From Methylomonas sp. UP202 (GTDB taxonomy: Bacteria > Pseudomonadota > Gammaproteobacteria > Methylococcales > Methylomonadaceae): a DNA stretch of 64,000 nt. Shown here piece after piece: positions 62,855 to 64,000 of this stretch. The DNA lies in contig NZ_CP123897.1 in assembly GCF_029910655.1 (NCBI RefSeq), positions 3,895,547 through 3,959,546 on the forward strand, written 5' to 3'. Both the position numbers and the translations under genes were made by a program. Within the stretch, counting starts at the first letter, position 1. Each line of letters begins with the position of its first letter. Under the pieces are notes generated by a model. That model had not been told where the DNA came from and searched no databases. It saw nothing but the letters and a program-made list of their open reading frames with translations.

Positions 62855-63577
62855 TCAGTCCCTGGGGTAAAACCACATTTGATACACGCTGAGCAGGATT
62901 TGCACGCCCATCGACAAGCCCATCAGCGCGCCGCTCAGCACCACCACGTAAGCGAACTCGCGGACATGTTTGGTGACGAACCAGGAGCCGACGTCCAGCA
63001 GCATCGCGACGAACGGAATCACCACCGCGATCCGTTTGACGTAAATATTCATGTCGCACAATAAAAAGATCTTGCCGATGAAAAACAGGATGAAGGCGAT
63101 GCCGAACAAATGGATGTGCGATACCCTGACCAAGGCGGGAATCGACGCGCCGCCGGTGTGGGCAACTTCGGCGACGCCCGTAAAAGTGGTCAAATCCGGC
63201 AGCGACGGATTGGCGGCCGGATTGTGGCAATGCACGCAATCGCGGTTCAGAATCGGCGCGATTTTTTCGTCGTAGCCGTCCTTTTCCGCGCCGTCCTGTA
63301 TCCATTTTTGAATAACTTCCTTGTCGCTCTTGTATTTCAGGTTAGGTTCCATAATGCCGTTGATCGCCGCGCCCAGGCGGGTTTGGCTGTTGGAACCGTG
63401 GTACATGATGACGATGTCGTCGATCGACAAGCCGCGCTTGCCGTCGCGGCCCTGGTGGGTGTAGTACATATTGACCAGGGCCATCAGGTAGCCCAGGCCT
63501 ATCGTCAATAAAAACACGGTGTTGAGGATACGTTCGCTGACGGAAATATCCTTGAAACGGGTGTATTGCTTGCCCAT
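62855..63577 (-). CDS. Membrane-bound mono-heme c-type cytochrome of unknown role
   Basis: 240 residues. An N-terminal membrane helix (VFLLTIGLGYLMALVNMYY) precedes a periplasmic domain with CVHCH (114-118), and four hydrophobic segments follow (IHLFGIAFILFFIGKIF, IAVVIPFVAMLL, EFAYVVVLSGALMGL region). His residues in VRVSHIHLFG could be further metal ligands. It is probably an electron carrier attached to the inner membrane. The next gene upstream is an outer-membrane protein, and the gene lies three bases before cbiA on the same strand. Confidence 0.75.
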   Translation of the reverse strand: MGKQYTRFKDISVSERILNTVFLLTIGLGYLMALVNMYYTHQGRDGKRGLSIDDIVIMYHGSNSQTRLGAAINGIMEPNLKYKSDKEVIQKWIQDGAEKDGYDEKIAPILNRDCVHCHNPAANPSLPDLTTFTGVAEVAHTGGASIPALVRVSHIHLFGIAFILFFIGKIFLLCDMNIYVKRIAVVIPFVAMLLDVGSWFVTKHVREFAYVVVLSGALMGLSMGVQILLSVYQMWFYPRD

Positions 63578-63620
63578 GCGATCCCTCGGAGATTGATTGG
63601 ATGGATAGTTTAACTTGGCA

Positions 63621-63649
63621 AAAAAAGACCGGCACGCAAAGTGCCGGTC
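63621..63649 (-). terminator. Rho-independent terminator after the outer-membrane protein gene
   Basis: Perfect 9-base stem GACCGGCAC/GTGCCGGTC with loop GCAAA, followed on the minus strand by T6. It lies 43 bases past the stop at 63692. Confidence 0.85.
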
Positions 63650-63691
63650 AAGCGGGAGCCACGAGGTTTATCGAGGTCTTTAAGGACGACT

Positions 63692-64000
63692 TTAAAAACT
63701 TAACCAGGTATTGAAATACAAGGTGTTGTTGTCGCTGGCGTTGCGTCCCGAGCCGTCGTAATTCTTGTCGCCGCCGTCGAAACGCGTGTAAGCCACATAT
63801 TGGGCCGCGAAACGCAGATTCAAGTAGGACTCGGCAACACCCGCCGTTTTACCGAACGGGATGTAGTTCAACTCGAAGGTAAAGTAATCCGAATTCGGCC
63901 GCCTGTTCGGCGATGCTTCATACAACACCGCGTCCTGGTTACCGTGGATATGGTTGTATCCAACCGTTAAGCCGTAGGTTTGATCGAAAGTGTAAGCGCC
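63692..64000 (-). CDS. Outer-membrane beta-barrel protein, C-terminal part only
   Basis: The frame is open to the window edge, so the N-terminus is missing; 102 codons plus stop are seen. Amphipathic strands (YFTFELNYIPFG, YLNLRFAAQYVAYTRF, TLYFNTWLSF) end in Phe, the outer-membrane insertion signal. It reads like the cytochrome-associated OM proteins of methanotrophs, and is upstream of the membrane cytochrome gene, but a terminator separates them. Confidence 0.7.
   Translation of the reverse strand, partial: GAYTFDQTYGLTVGYNHIHGNQDAVLYEASPNRRPNSDYFTFELNYIPFGKTAGVAESYLNLRFAAQYVAYTRFDGGDKNYDGSGRNASDNNTLYFNTWLSF

Overview
The window looks like part of the chromosome of a gammaproteobacterial methanotroph, probably Methylomonas-like in the Methylococcaceae. 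The main reasons are a long surface-type di-heme cytochrome c peroxidase, several exported proteins ending in a VPLPGAVWLFGS-type PEP-CTERM sorting tail, four exported proteins with a W-x-H...HH pattern recalling the methanotroph copper proteins MopE and CorA, and gammaproteobacterial housekeeping gene orders (scpA-scpB-rluB, tsaB next to yoaA, recA and recX). No rRNA and no CRISPR array were seen.

Region 1 (1-18.5 kb) is a cell-surface and secretome region. It holds a beta-rich exported protein cut by the window edge, a PEP-CTERM protein, the di-heme peroxidase, a second PEP-CTERM protein, a DUF4266 lipoprotein overlapping a 1396-residue mosaic outer-membrane protein, a tandem duplication of a two-gene PEP-CTERM unit, and a paralogue of the first protein. 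Long intergenic stretches carry two recurring motifs (GTTA-NN-TAAC and GTCAAAYCACCTAT) upstream of these genes. Poly-C/G tracts sit in or near several genes.

Region 2 (18.7-31.5 kb) is mostly housekeeping. It has a TPR-sulfotransferase, rluB/scpB/scpA, an M50 protease, a YciO-type protein, tsaB, the helicase yoaA, a TPR lipoprotein, a PIN-PhoH protein and an AI-2E family permease. A degraded SRAP-domain gene lies beside the permease.

Region 3 (31.6-41.4 kb) is one long minus-strand chemotaxis operon: cheY, cheA, cheW, a PAS-containing receptor, cheW, parA, a STAS protein, cheR, cheD, cheB. The ParA suggests that the array is positioned in the cell.

Region 4 (41.9-49.4 kb) contains a 46-residue membrane protein, tRNA-Gly(CCC) followed by a tRNA-like remnant, a three-gene module (PstS-like periplasmic protein, outer-membrane porin, CHASE8-like/GGDEF cyclase), a small membrane protein, tgt and lysC.

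Region 5 (49.4-56.2 kb) is accessory DNA around alaS. It includes a DUF4160/DUF2442 pair between similar short repeats, an AT-rich P-loop ATPase, a transposase remnant that cuts off another DUF2442 gene, a VapBC-like pair and a ParE/antitoxin pair.

Region 6 (56.3-64 kb) has recX separated from recA by about 3.6 kb of accessory DNA: an unknown gene, a TIR-FGE fusion, tandem and degenerate repeats, and a GIY-YIG nuclease gene whose 3' end is itself part of the repeat array. After recA come a cobyrinate a,c-diamide synthase, a membrane c-type cytochrome and the end of an outer-membrane protein.

The strongest candidates for something new are the copper/heme surface region with its double-barrel mosaic protein, and the GIY-YIG nuclease embedded in its own repeat array.
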